Origin: Triatoma infestans
Taxonomy: Eukaryota > Arthropoda > Insecta > Hemiptera > Reduviidae
DNA: 64,000 nucleotides
Direction: 5' to 3'
NCBI GenBank assembly: GCA_011037195.1
Contig: JAAEAF010002738.1
Coordinates: forward strand, 249,679-313,678
The notes under the pieces are model-generated. The model saw only the letters and a program-made list of their open reading frames with translations, made no database searches and was not told the origin of the DNA. The position numbers were made by a program, and so were the translations under genes. Of this stretch, positions 33,296-60,099 are shown one piece after another (positions within the stretch are counted from its first letter, which is position 1; the number at the start of each line of letters is the position of its first letter).

Positions 33296-33875
33296 GTGGG
33301 GCATAGGGCTCCGCAGGCGCTATGGCCAGGGTGGAAACAGGCGACAAGCCATTGACTGCCAAAGGCCGGGCTTGCGAGTCTAGGGGCTCAGCGACCAAGA
33401 TGGTCAAGGCAAAAGCTGGTACAAGCTTCAGGTTCAAGGCGGAATCGCTAGAGGCTATTGAAAAAATGACGGTGAAGTTGCTGCAGTTTGCCCGACTATC
33501 AATTGTTTCCAGATAGAAACTCCAAGCTGGTGTAGTGGCAGGCCAAGCATATATTGAAGCCAAATGGCAGCTTATTAGAGAAAATAACGCGGCTTAATAG
33601 AGAAGATGACTAAAATGCGCGTTGGGGTATCTACGCCGCAGCAGCGGGTTATGGCCAAATATGTGTGGCAATCCTACCGTGAGGTGTCCTCTCTTCGACG
33701 AAGATTGCGGTTGTGCAGGAGGACTACCCTGAATCCCCAGCTAAGTATTGGGATGCAAAAGGCTATCCAAGATGCAATACTAATTGACTAATATCTAATT
33801 ATGCATTACTAATTCACTAAATAACTAATTACTATCAGCTATTAAAATACATATTTTGATCCTAATGAAATAGCG
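33296..33875 (+). repeat. Direct repeat R, copy 2
   Basis: Second copy of the block at 31997. The + frame at 33322-33516 reads TSFRFKAESLEAIEKMTVKL then LLQFARLSIVS, a plausible gag-like or ORF1-like fragment. It ends with TTTTGATCCTAATGAAATAG. Two such copies 1.3 kb apart could be long LTR-like repeats or a tandem duplication. Confidence 0.65.
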
Positions 33876-34139
33876 TACTGAGCCGCAAACAGAGACTTCA
33901 GGGCACTGGGCGAAACCACGGAGTATCATGTCAACTCTTACGTTCATCTAGGTGAGAACTAATAGTATTTTCATAACAAAGTGATGAAGCTGTTTGATTG
34001 ATAAATTAGTAAATATATTTGTTTGATGTTTATTTTGACTTCACGAGGCTTGTACGGTTACACGCAGTAAGAGATGTGTCACTGCGATTACATTAAATCA
34101 TTTGAAGGTACTAGTTCATGAGAGAGGTTTTCTTGAGAT

Positions 34140-34960
34140 GATCTCAACCAATTGAAGAACTGCATTCACGAGCAAGAGTTTTGAACAGTTTTGCCAACAC
34201 AAGGGTATCAAGCGTAATGTTAAATCAGTGAGATATCCACGGGCGAATGACATGGTATAACGCGTTAATAGAAGGTTGCTGCCGGTGATACGTTGTGAAA
34301 TGGAACAGGTTAAGAGCGAAAACTAAAGCTATGCGAGAGGCCCTAAATATGAGTGTCAACCAAACAACAGATCTCTCACCATTTGAGATGTATGGATTCC
34401 GCCCGTTGTCAGGCGGAGTTGGATGCACGCTTCCGGAGTTTCCTACAAGAATATATTTATCTGAAGGAGCGTAAAAATATTGCCATAAACAAGATAAAAA
34501 AGGCGCAGGAAGAATCGAAGGAAAGGTTTGATAGACGTATTTAGAATGCCACCAAATATAACATTGGAGATCTAGTGTTCCTGAAAAAGGTACCCCGCAC
34601 AGACCGGTGAACCAACAAAAACTCAACCGCAATTTCGAGGACAGACGGTGATTACAAGGGATCGAGGACACGATTCCTTACACAGTCAGGGATTTTCAAA
34701 GAGTAGTGGGCGGCCATTCGTCACATCGGCACATGTTAGTGATTTGAAATTATGGAACCCATGTGAGGAGGAAGACTCAGAATCATCTAGTGAGGAGGAA
34801 GGTAAAGAGGAAGAGGTGGGCAAAGCAGAGTCGCCAGGTAGGTATTTAATATCATCTCACAAGGATGTCGTCGATGAAATCGAAGAAGAAGATCCGAAGC
34901 AGAAAGTCAAGAAGACCGGCTTACTTGGAAGTTTACAAATGAATAAATAGCTGGCAATTG
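34140..34960 (+). mobile_element. Ty3/gypsy pol 3'-end fossil
   Basis: Broken + strand frames show the end of integrase: ALNMSVNQTTDLSPFEMYGF followed by RPL. Later come a GPY-like region and an acidic tail (EEDSESSSEEEGKEEEVGKA, 34648-34950). The end GGATGGCCGAA at about 34980 resembles the base run before the 3' LTR of the gypsy at 28.46 kb (GAATGGCCGAA), so the two elements look related. Extensively frameshifted. Confidence 0.65.
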
Positions 34961-35207
34961 AGGACAATTGGAAAACTAGGATGGCCGAATATGATATCCA
35001 TTTATTATTGTAGTATCCAAAACTGATACAAGTGTTACGCGCGCTTTATGAGGAGTAGCGTGTGTTGTTATCAAATATACTGTGTGTAAGAGAAAACAAC
35101 AGGAAAAACTCTTAAGATTGAACTAGGTGTTCGCTTTAATTAAGATGTGTACTTAATTTAATGTTCCTCTAATAAAAACTTGTCTGTATGTTGGGATCTA
35201 ATAAATA

Positions 35208-35256
35208 TGTACTAAATTACTATGTTCTCAGTTATATAACATAGTAATTTAGTACA
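35208..35256. repeat. 19-bp perfect hairpin
   Basis: TGTACTAAATTACTATGTT (35208-35226) is exactly reverse complementary to 35238-35256, with an 11-base loop. It lies downstream of the gypsy relic, in LTR-like or flanking sequence. Confidence 0.75.
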
Positions 35257-35289
35257 CATCTTTTATCTTGAAATAAATTTGAATGTGAT

Positions 35290-36040
35290 GAAATATTTTG
35301 TTATGTTAAAAAATAGTTGAAAATTTAGAAGAGAAAATAGATATAGAACATGAAATTGTAACAACATTTTAATGATAACGATAATAATAGCCAGCCAAAA
35401 ATCTTTTTGATCAGCGCCAGCGCTGGTGATGTGTTTAATTAAGGAAGAAATTACTTCATGTTCTGGATAATTTTCTTTGCATAAATTAAAAAAAGTATTT
35501 TTGTTTGTTAACAAATCAAAATGTATATACTTACTATAAGATTCATTCACATATTCAATATTATAGATATGTATCTTTCAAGTAATGTTATCCCGTATAT
35601 AATTTCGCTGTTTACAATGCAAATGAAGAAAAATTAATCTATTCATCACTTACCGGAATTCTGTTAATCACTCTTACCAGCACAATATGCCATCACTAGG
35701 AAGATTTTCAATGTGTGAGTTAGGAATGCGGAAATGTATCACTTGTTTTATCCTCATCACAGCAATACTGCATTTGATAGCAATATCTATAATATCATTT
35801 AGTATTTATCAAATAACTTAAATATAGCAATATATAAGACTTTAAATAAAAGTATAATTACAAGATATTTTAGGAATCTAAATGAAGTTCAAGTTATCTA
35901 AATACAATGAGGCCAGGCAATGTAGTAAATTTTGATTATTACAACCAAACATTACATAATAATCATACATTATCCAAGAAATACTACTTCATCGTGTTAA
36001 GTAAAAGAAAACTAACAATATTTTAAGTAAAAAAAAATAA
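35290..36040. other. No gene recognised
   Basis: AT-rich sequence without recognisable coding or repeat signals. A short minus-strand ORF at 35263-35550 has no features I can name. Confidence 0.3.
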
Positions 36041-37200
36041 ACTCTGGTGTGAAACACTCACATAACTTTCTCTCACTCCAGTTCTCAATATTATAATTGA
36101 CAAATTTTATAGTTTGTGTACCAAATTTAATGAAATTCGTCGAAAACTGAAAAAAACTGTTTAGTAAAAGCGCACTTCCGGTTTACTAATTTTCTTGGAA
36201 CTCCGAATTTTGGCCATCTATTTATTTCTAATTAATTCTGTTTGGATGGTACAATTGTATAATCAACTATGAGAACACTTTAGAGAAAAACATAACCCCA
36301 CCCCACCCTTAAAAGTGCCCTTGAATGAATTTTCCCTGAGAAATGTTTTAAATAAAAGTTGTAGATCTTTGTATGTTCAGTTTATATACAGTTTCAAAAA
36401 AAAAAAAAAAAATCGTCGGAGACAATTTTGAGAAAAAGTGAAAAAAATCATTTTGGTAAAGTAAACGCACTTCCGGTTATCCAATTTTTTAGAAACTCGG
36501 AATTTCAACAACAAATTCAATTCTAATTAACATTATTTAGATGATAGAATTGTTTAATAAACGGAAATAGCACTTTAGATGAAAACCTAACTGCATCCCT
36601 CCCCCCCAAAACTGCCCTTAAATGAATTTTTCCAGAGAAATGTTTCAAATAAAAGTTGTAGCTCTTTGTATGTGTAGTTGATATAACAAGTTTGAAGAAA
36701 ATCGTCGGAACTATTTTTGAGAAAAAAGCAGAAAAGTAAAAAAAAAAAAAAAAAAAAAAAATCGGGTGTGAAACATTCACACAAGTTTTTCTTACTCCTG
36801 TTTTTAAAATTGTAATTGACAAATTTTATAGTTACAATACCAAATTTAATGAAATTCCGTTGGAGTACGTCGAAATTTGTCAAAAACTGAAAAATAAAAA
36901 ATAAAAATAATTAAAAAAAAAAAACGGTTCAGTAAAAACGCACTTCTGGTGTACTAATTTTCTTGAACCTCGGAATTTTGGGCAATCTATTTATTTCTAA
37001 TTAATTTTGTATGGATGGTATACTCGTATTTGTACAATTAACTATGATAGCACTTTAAAGCATAACATAACCACAACCTTCTCCTAAGAAACCCCCTTAA
37101 ATGACGTTACCAGAAGAAATGTAACAAATAAAAGTTGTTGCTTTTTATATGTGTTGTTCACATTCCAAGTTTAAAGAAAATAGTAAAGGGGTCGTTTTAG
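36040..37200. repeat. Three diverged tandem units of an AT-rich repeat
   Basis: Shared blocks recur in order: GTGTGAAACAYTCACAYAA (36049 and 36765), AACGCACTTCYGGT (36171, 36467, 36938), and GAAATGTTTYAAATAAAAGTTGTAG (36342, 36637, with a weaker third copy near 37115). Units are about 300-470 bases. Related sequence appears at 57.8 kb. No ORF is shared; long A runs lie between units. Confidence 0.7.
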
Positions 37201-37251
37201 AAAAAATTCATTTAAGGGGGAGGGGGGTGTTTTAATGGAAGGGTGGATATA

Positions 37252-37813
37252 CAGGATGTCCCAAGGTATATGGATAACGACTTTTTCTCGGAAACTAAGA
37301 TAGCTTGAAAAAATCTAAAAAATACGTGAAAACATGATTCCTATAATAAATTTCAAAATGATATTATAACGGTTTTTTGATTGAATAAGAAGAAAAGTAC
37401 TATTTTATTATAAGTTTTACTCCTCATTAATTACAGATCTTGCTCGAACTGTCCCCCACCATTAGAGATGCATACACATGCTTTTCCTGCCAATTATACC
37501 TACGACCAAAGAATCCATCTCTGTTTTCATTCATAACTTGTAAAATATCGCTCACAGAAAAAAAAAACCGTTCAAGTAAATTTTTCTTACAAAAAAAATA
37601 GAGGAATCTATTTCTTAAATAAAAACCACACCTCCCCATTTGAAAAAATGAAGTTGGTGCCTGTATCTCGCTTCTGGAAGCACCAAAACAAATTTGCCAA
37701 TTAAATTTGGATTTCTAACAAAAAACTATGGGGACACGTATTTTTTTAGTTTTTTTCTAGCTATTTTAGTTACCGAGAAAAAGTCGTTATCCATATACCT
37801 TGGGACACCCTTT
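37252..37813. mobile_element. MITE with about 60-bp terminal inverted repeats
   Basis: The left end CAGGATGTCCCAAGGTATAT continues to about 37312 and is mirrored at the right end (TTGGGACACCCT, reading inward to about 37755), including TGGATAACGACTTTTTCTCG. TA dinucleotides flank both ends. About 560 bases with no transposase. The CAGG(A/G)TG(T/A)CC start is like that of the mariner-type element at 63.1 kb. Confidence 0.75.
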
Positions 37814-38499
37814 ATATTTTCCTCTAAATACATCTAAATGAGGGTGATAAGTTACTAAAAACGTTTAATCTGAAAAAAAATAAAAATTACGTACCTTGAG
37901 ACCAACACTCGTTTACCCAGTGTTAACTGCTTCCTCTTGTAACTGTTGGCATTTCTCTCAGTAAATATCGGATGGTGTTTGGAACATTCTGAACTTTCAA
38001 TAATCTATTTTTGTTCTTCCAAGAGAAGGTGGATTGGCCTCTTACCCTGCCCCTGTTATTCTGTGACAGGTTCCAGTTCCCCTTTATAATTTGGGTTAAC
38101 CTATAGTAAATAAATATATATATAATATATATAGAATTTAATTAATTCTCACGCAAAATCTCTAATGCAAAAATAAATTTAAATTTATAATTTTTATTAT
38201 CTGAATTTCATTTTTTTATAAACCATAAAAGAAGACCAAGCAATGCATTATAGATGATTCCACAATTGAAAATTTCCAATAGTTAAAACAAAACATAAGT
38301 ATTTTGAAGAATAAATGAAGATAATTAAAGATTATCTCTTGGTATAATAATGCATCATAATATGTGGTAATTATTAATTATTTATAATAATTTATAATAT
38401 TATAAATTATTTACAAATATTTTTATAATTAAGCACAAGGTAAATTAATTATATATTATGACAAAAGAAAAAAAAAACTATAAAGTAAGTAAGTAATAA

Positions 38500-40150
38500 T
38501 AGATACACTGGAAAATTGAAATAATTACATCTTCACAAGCCATGAGGTCTGCCCATATTCTTCATGAAATATTAGCAAAAATTCTCTATTCATTTATTGC
38601 ATATATAAAACAATTCTCAGCCTGAAAACAATAAAAAAAATATGCAAGTAATAATTATAAATGGATTAAGTATAATTTTAAAACATAAAATAATAGTTTA
38701 ACCCAAAATTTTGCATTTCTTACACAGTTAAGTGTGTAGTCAGATCATTAACTGGCGGCCATCTTGTGAAGAATGAACTGTGCAATAAGAACGCCAAAGC
38801 GTCTGTGTCTAAAACGGAAATACGTGACAATGATGTTCAGCCAGTTGTCATAAAACATGGCGTCAAAATTCAACACAAAAAAAAATAATAAATTATGAAA
38901 TAAACGTATTAATGTCACAAATATTTGAATTTCTTAAAATAAAATAAAAAAAATTAATATTTTATTCTATATGGATAGTGAAATTATATCATAATTTAAA
39001 GTAAAAAAAAAAATTATGAAGAACCTCATTTAAGTTACGTCATGAACTCAAATCAAGATCGGCCATATTTGAAACTAATACCACATCTTTATAAGGTACT
39101 AAATTAACGCAATTATAAAACTAACGAACGATTTTAAGTAAAATCTGTTGTAGAAGAATGCACTTACTAAAGATTGCTTCAAGCTATCACCCTACTAATA
39201 TCAGCTAACTATTAGTAAATTAAATGTAATATTAATATGTACTAATTAATCAAGTTAATTAAAAAGGAATTCTAAAGGAAATTAAGTTAAAATAATAAAA
39301 GATTCATCGGAAAAATTCAGATTCTTACCTTACATACATTTAGCCATTTGCCATATTGGTCTGAGGCCAGAAAAATTGATTAATTTACTGCACATTCAGA
39401 ACAATTCCCCATTCTGAAAACAACAAAAACATATTGTACATCGATTATACTTTAAGATTAAATAACATTCAAAACATAAAATAATAGTTTAACAAAAATT
39501 TTCTAATTCTTACATAGAGAGAATGTTGCCAAAATGAATGAAGCTCGAGCAATAAGACCTGTTACCGCCTCAAACTCTCATGTGGTATGTTACGTCATTG
39601 AACATGTACGCAATTTTTTAATTTATATCAATCAAATATATTATTTATTTAATAAAATACATTAAAAAAAAAATGACAATCAATTTAAAAATATTGAAGG
39701 ATATTTATATGCAGATAAAAGTAATTACTCAAACAGTAATAACATTATGAACTTAGTTACACACCAAGAATCAAGTGAATTGTATGAAATGTATATTAAA
39801 TCAAAGAAAGCAACAAAAAGTCAGAAATAAAAATTTATATTTTATTTTATTCAAATAATTCAAGGGAAATTTTTTTTGAGAATGTATAATTCGAACATGT
39901 GAACTTCCACAAGAGCGCTTGCGTGGCATTCAAAGTAACTATGCTACCCGTGGTTATTATTTATTTAATGAAATATAATATATAGAAGTAAAAAGACAAA
40001 AAAATAAATTTATGAAATTATATATTTAAGGATATTTATAAGTATATAAAAGTTAGTTCTAAAACATTATGGACTTAGTTGTACACTAATAATCAGATAA
40101 ATGGGTTAAATGTATATTTAATCAAAAGAAGCAACAAAAAAAAATATGTT
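38500..40150. repeat. Two nested AT-rich duplications
   Basis: Blocks at about 38580-38760 recur at about 39380-39540 (CATAAAATAATAGTTTAAC, ACAATTC(T/C)C..TCTGAAAACAA), a shift of about 790 bases. A second pair at about 39630-39830 and 39960-40140 is about 330 bases apart (GGATATTTATA, ATGTATATT(A/T)AATCAAA, AAGCAACAAAAA). No coding content. Confidence 0.55.
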
Positions 40151-40238
40151 ACCGGTCAAACCCGATTTCAGGCCGAACTAGTTTTGCCTAGGCCAAACTA
40201 GTTTTAGTCAACACGGGTTAGGATCAATTAGTAGTTAT

Positions 40239-40465
40239 GGTTGGTTCCGCAGAGCTGGAAGCATCAGAGATATTTTCCATGATAGCCTGCTTCTTTTTGT
40301 GGACATCGAACGGTTTCGGACGTTCGCCCACCATCAGGATGTTATTGTCAAAACAGTGTGATAACACCCACTTGCACAGAGCAAGTGGAGTGTATAAACT
40401 GAACTACTGAAACTGAAAGAAGCACGCTATCAAGGAAAACATCTCTGATTCCTTACATAGTGGTT
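40239..40465. repeat. Foldback element, copy 2 (partly decayed)
   Basis: The left arm carries GGTTCCGCAGAGCTGGAA, ATATTTTCCATGATAGCCTG, a GGTTTCGGACGTTCGCCCA block and CAGTGTGATAAC. The right arm is reduced to CTATCAAGGAAAACATCTCTGAT (about 40428-40450). Same family as 1-393. Confidence 0.75.
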
Positions 40466-40469
40466 GTAG

Positions 40470-42470
40470 AAAGTTTTTAATCCAGTTAAATTAGCACACA
40501 TAATTTCAAGAGAACAACCAAATGGTTAGCACTCTCATTTGGTAGCAGCTCTCACTAATCCTGTTTGCAACTGCCAGAACTTCAGCGATGGGAATCGCTG
40601 CATGCAGACCACACCGTTCTCACTAAAATGACATACGCTCCTGACATTGTATCGTCATAGACTGCTGCACCAATTCAATGGTGTCATGAGAATTTATAAT
40701 ATGTTACAAGACCACTTTATTCCAGTGATAAGTAATTTAGATGTAACTTCATATTTATCTACTTGCGATCGTATAAATGAATGTTCCAATAACCAATATG
40801 AATGTGCTATAATAATTATGATACTTCCGTTACTTCAATCAATGAACGAAAAAAAAAACATGAAAATATATGATGGGAGCAGAGGTCTATGTAAAAAAAT
40901 TTACCGTGCCATGGTTTCACAGTATGTTTGAGAATCACTGTAGTAGTCAGTTAATTCATCACATAGTAATCTAATAATGACACTTTTTTGCAAATTGAGA
41001 TAACACGATGTAACAAAAATTTGTATATATCGTGCTTTATACTTCAATTTTCACATTTCTATCAAATCTGGTGTTAAACACACCCACTCCCTTATCTTAC
41101 GGCATTTTTTATAATTTTAATTTACGAATTTTCTTCAAATTTAAAACTTTTACCAAACTTTAATTGCCCTTTACATTCGTAGATCATTTTGCGTTCACAG
41201 ATAGTGGCACAGTAGACTTAGTGGTTCTTTTGGAGCCTCGTCCTGTATGAAGGAGCTTTCCATTTGATAGACCAAAACAAAGAACACCTAAAAAGTGTAC
41301 AAAATTTGAATTTACTGATATTTCTCGATTTTAATGTTTTCTTCACACACTCAGATCCATGCCAGTATTTCTGACATGTGTTTTTTGGTGAAAACTCAAT
41401 TTCGAGAATCGGACGCGGATACGTTTGCAATACTACTAATCATGTATACACTGGATTTATATTTCTGGAATAAACTTGGTAATCACGGGGACTATTCTCG
41501 TCTTTTAAGAGGAATTACAAAGTGTTGAGGATCTAATTTATATTTATACCTGTCCAAATTACAAAAAACAGCAAAAAATTACATTGTGAGAGTTTGTTGA
41601 ATCACTGACTTCTTGTATTTTTTTCCTTAGGTACAAATAAAACGTTCCCTTTCCATTAAAACAAAAAATTGGTCTTTTTATAATTCTAATTTAATAAATT
41701 AATTAGTTTCTTCTAATCGAATGCAATTTTGGGAGCTTTAATCAAACAAAAATTATGATGAAATCCATAAAATAGTAATAAGCGGTTCAAGAGTTCCTTA
41801 ATTAGAATATAGAATTTGGTTGATTTCTATGTAGGATCTGAACATTTACTGCCAGGAAATTCGGGGTTCCGTAGTTACAGACAAAAACTGTAGATTCTTT
41901 TTATTCTCTAATTTTCATAACTAATCGATGATTCCATTTTCAATTTCATATAATAACATAAATTAAAATATATATATTTTTTTTTAATGGAATCTTTTCC
42001 TGCACACTTATAAAATTCCTCGTAACTATCAATTTTCTCACTTTATTATTTTTGGTTCTTCTAATATATTCCAATTCAACATCAGATCCACAGTTATTAA
42101 TAAAATTCTTATAGTATTCTTATTATACATGGTAACTGTATCAGATGTTTTATTGATTTTACTCATTTTGTAGCTTATACTTCCAATGAATCCTCCTACC
42201 GTTTCAGATAACAAAAAGCAAGCTCAACATAAATTACTGATTATTACTCTCGCTGAACTGCTGGATAATCTGAATCGTTATTGACTTTAACAGAATAAAC
42301 TTTTAAAGAAAACATAATTTTTCGACATTGTTTTATGGATAATCTCTAATCTTAAAAATATGCACCCCGCTAAGTTACGGCGGCCTTGTTCAGTTCATGG
42401 GCGAACAAGTTCTGATCAAAGTTAAATTATATGAAACACATAGGAATTGAATAAATATAATAAAACAAAT
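40470..42470. other. Intergenic, no gene recognised
   Basis: About 2 kb of AT-rich sequence. A 94-codon ORF at 40647-40931 has no recognisable features. Scattered similarity to the 36-kb repeats (near 41050-41150) is possible. Confidence 0.35.
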
Positions 42471-42477
42471 GCATATC

Positions 42478-42483
42478 TTTATT
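42478..42483 (-). terminator. Polyadenylation signal of Mfe2
   Basis: AATAAA on the minus strand, about 150 bases downstream of the Mfe2 stop at 42632. It is the nearest good signal I see. Confidence 0.5.
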
Positions 42484-42631
42484 ATAACATTTTATAAAAA
42501 TATATTATTATCAACAAATGGCTAATCGACCACCTAAACTGTATAAAAATATATAATTCCCAAAATAATCATAAAAAAATTCCCCCCAAAAAACCATATT
42601 GTACTGTAATGAAATTTGTAGAATAAATGTA

Positions 42632-56809
<14,178 letters not shown>

Positions 56810-57770
56810 ACTCAAATGGAGTTTACTTTACCTGAAATATTTATAAATCAAAGAATTTTTAGATGAGACAAGAATAAGCTCTTAAATATTATTTTTTCTT
56901 CACATAAATGGGGAAAATGAAAGAATAAAAGAGAAGGAAAAAATATGAATTGAGTGTCGTTGAGGAAAAGTAATAAAATTAACAGACTTATCCAATTAAT
57001 TATAAATTTTGTCAGTATTAATGACATTAGTAACATTTCCGTTAATATAATATGAAATAATATTACCTCTTCTATGTTAGCTGAAATGAAAATGACAACC
57101 CGTTGTAAAGCCAGAAAATTAACAACTATAAAGAACACAAGTCGAATAAGAACTAGCAATGAATTATTACAATAGTTATGGGACAATGACAACTTGGAGC
57201 TAATATTGATAAGATGACTTGCAATACCATTATTTTTCCATAATCACTGCAGTTCATAACAATGCGAAGTATCAATACAAATACTTGCTTTACAAACTCG
57301 TAAATCGATTATGCGTTGTCGATATAGAAACAATCTAACCTAAATTAGAAATCGATAAAAAAAGATCATTTGTTTAGAGCTTCATTGTTGGAAAGAACGT
57401 AACTGTATTTTATTCACTGTTTTTCCTGATTTAAGGGAAAGTTTAAATCTAGAATATTCACCCACTCTCTTTTTTCATATTTATCCGTCTGTAACGATGA
57501 AATCTACTGAGAGTATGTCATAATATTCACTATACGATTATTCAGTAAAAACATTCATTTAGATAACTACTGAAAGTTATATACTGTAAATTTTTACTTT
57601 CTCTTAATCCTAGTAGCCCGCAAGAAGTATCCATGCAGTTACTTTGGGAGTAGCGACCTCACAGGTTATCACAGCTCAATACTCCAAGCACTTCGTCAAA
57701 ACAGTACCCAATACACATAAAATAATAAAGGCTATCGTGCCTGATTTTCGAAATTGAATTTTTAAACGGA
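56810..57770. other. Mfe2 5' flank; promoter not located
   Basis: AT-rich sequence upstream of the Mfe2 start. A short acceptor-like AG next to exon 1 implies an unplaced 5' UTR exon. No TATA box or core promoter could be picked with confidence. No other gene is seen. Confidence 0.35.
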
Positions 57771-57779
57771 AATATATTT

Positions 57780-58110
57780 TTGGGTTCCCCTGAATATGAA
57801 AAAAATCTTATTGAAACACTCACACGACTTTCTGTTACTCCTTTTAATACAATTTTGTATTAAATAACAAATTTTCTTTAAACTCAAATTTTACGTATTT
57901 AACCTAATTTTAGAGGTGGTGGGGAATAACTACTACTAACCTACTAGTCTTGGCAGGACGTTATGATTATACTGGCCCAGTAGTGCCCTCGAACACTGAA
58001 CCGGCTGCATATAAAATTTTGAAATTAACGCCACAAATTTCGCAAAACTATCCAAAATAATTTGGGGGGGTTGTCTTTTAATGGAATATCTCAAAAACGA
58101 AAAGTCGCAG
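57780..58110. repeat. Dispersed AT-rich repeat, copy with an inverted partner at 60.1-60.5 kb
   Basis: AACACTGAACC, TTAACGCCACAAATTTCGC and AACTATCCAAAATAATTTGG GG match the reverse complement of 60335-60425 (CCAAATTAGTTTGGATAGTT, GGTTCAGTGTTGTC, GGGCCATA). The first part (AAACACTCACACGACTTTCT) resembles the 36-kb tandem units. Confidence 0.6.
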
Positions 58111-58189
58111 GAAGCTTAGGTATTCCATTTAGGCAGAGCTACTCCAGAGATATAGCGCCCTGGAATTGTGAGCCAGGGCCCACAATACC

Positions 58190-58850
58190 CAGGAACTCAC
58201 TCATGCGTGTTTTACGCTAGCCGATTGACCAGAGCTGGGTTAGCCTCTGGCCGCCTGTTGAGCGGAGTGCGGAACCAAAGTGGTGTGTTGGACTGCAAGG
58301 CCGCTGAGGTAACTTGCTTCTAGAGTGAACCTGCGCCCTCAACCACCAGGACTTCCTTTCCACACGACACAGGTATACACACACTGCAAACATGTGGGTG
58401 GCACCAGCACGTGCCACTGGCGTGTAAGAGTGTAATTGTGTAAGTATATAATGTTGAGGCGTTTAGGTGTAAGTGATGCAGCATGAACTCCCACGGAGGC
58501 TCCGCAGCAAAATGATTCGCTGTAAGAGATTCAGGCCGCACGTAGATTCTAGCGACCCAAATTCTAGGGCAGACAAGTTTCCACCAATTCACACTCCTAA
58601 TGGGAGAACCACTGCACTTGTTAGTCTGTGATTGTAGCTGAGGTACGTGAGAGTGCTAAGTTCCCAAATAGCCCGAAGGTTACCCTCTGCGTTCGCCTTC
58701 CAGCTTAGCCACCCACACTTCCAAAAGTGGAGCGCATATTTTCCGGCCAGTGACGAGACGCGCTGGATGGGCTAGAATGAGGTTCCGCGACGGAATAGCC
58801 GTCTCAAGAAACATTGGGATGTTTCGCTCTATATGCGTAAAAATACACCC
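58190..58850. other. GC-rich block, unidentified
   Basis: About 660 bases much richer in GC than the flanks. Overlapping short minus-strand ORFs (58592-58320, 58417-58217) read MNWWKLVCPRIWVARIYVRP and HVCSVCIPVSCGKEV. No domain is recognised; it may be an LTR or retroelement scrap. Confidence 0.4.
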
Positions 58851-59225
58851 TCAAACCTTTGGCTCCTATGCACTACCACTAGACACGAAGATTTCGAGCA
58901 AAATCCAACCGGAAGTACAACTTTACTAATTAAATTTTTTCAGTTTTTCGTGATTTGACTTAAACTATTTTTTTTAAACTTGATAGTCCATCGGACACAC
59001 ATAAATACCTATTATTTTTTTTTTTTCATTTTTATTCTGCTTTATTTGATAATAATGATTACAGAAGAGTTTGGATTGAATTACAAAATAAACAGACTGT
59101 TCAACATATCAATAAACAGAAAACTTAAAGCAAACAAACAATTTGAAGTGAACAAAGATTTAAAGTAAACAGAAAACATATAATGAACAAACCAAAATAT
59201 GATTACTGATTAAAAAATTACTAGA

Positions 59226-59930
59226 TTATGTGTATAAATGAAATCTTAGCTTAAGTATATTTAAAAAAAAATAATAAATGTTATTTACATGTTCGGTTGA
59301 CGGGGGATTTAACAAATCTGAAATTTCTTTATTATAATTTTTTAAAAACTTTTTTCTATAAGCCGTGTAAAATGGACATTCAAGAAATACATGTGTAATG
59401 GTTTCTAATTTATTAGAGTTACATAACGGGCATGGGGTTCTTCTGTGTTGATTTTGTAACATGTTTTATTTACATACAAAGTTATTTGTTTGGTTGGAGA
59501 GACTCTAACTTGACTTAACAGACATAAAACTTTGGGCAGATACATTGAATCCAAGATATTGTTGTTGCTGTACTCTATTTTTGTTATAGATATTTTTATA
59601 AATTACATTGTATGAGGAATTATTATTGATACGATCTGTATCTGACTTATTTAATAAAATTTTATATTGTTTTAATAAATTATTCTTATTTTTTATTATT
59701 AAAATTGGATCTTGTTTATACCAAAGCCATTCAAAATCAATTTCTATTATAATATTTGTTTTAATTGTGTAACCCAATTATATTTGCTTAATTTATTGCT
59801 ACTATTATCATCCATATTTTTTAATTTAAGATAACATATTTTAGGCAGTCTGTTTTCACACATTAACAATATCTTAATCCACCAATTAATTATTAGTTGG
59901 TGATTATTAGAAAATTGATTTTTGGTGGTT
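59226..59930 (-). mobile_element. LINE ORF2 C-terminal fossil
   Basis: Minus-strand frames read IIEIDFEWLWYKQDPILIIK, then YLGFNVSAQSFMS, then CPLCNSNKLETITHVFLECP (a C-x2-C...H...C zinc knuckle), the C-terminal end of an R1/I-like LINE. Only this end is present. Confidence 0.7.
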
Positions 59931-60099
59931 CTGAGGGAACAGTAGGGTTGTGGTTTACTCTAAAGTACCACTTCAGCATAATAAATGGTGTTAGCATCCA
60001 CATAATATTAATATACATTAGACTTATTGATGGGGTTCCAAATTTGATTTAAATTCCGGTTTACCAGAGTACAGAATACTTTTCAAGATTTTTAAGGGT

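Noticed and set aside
36523..36883. Two minus-strand ORFs of about 98 aa with poly-Phe
   Set aside because: The Phe run comes from a long A tract in the tandem repeats; no protein signal.
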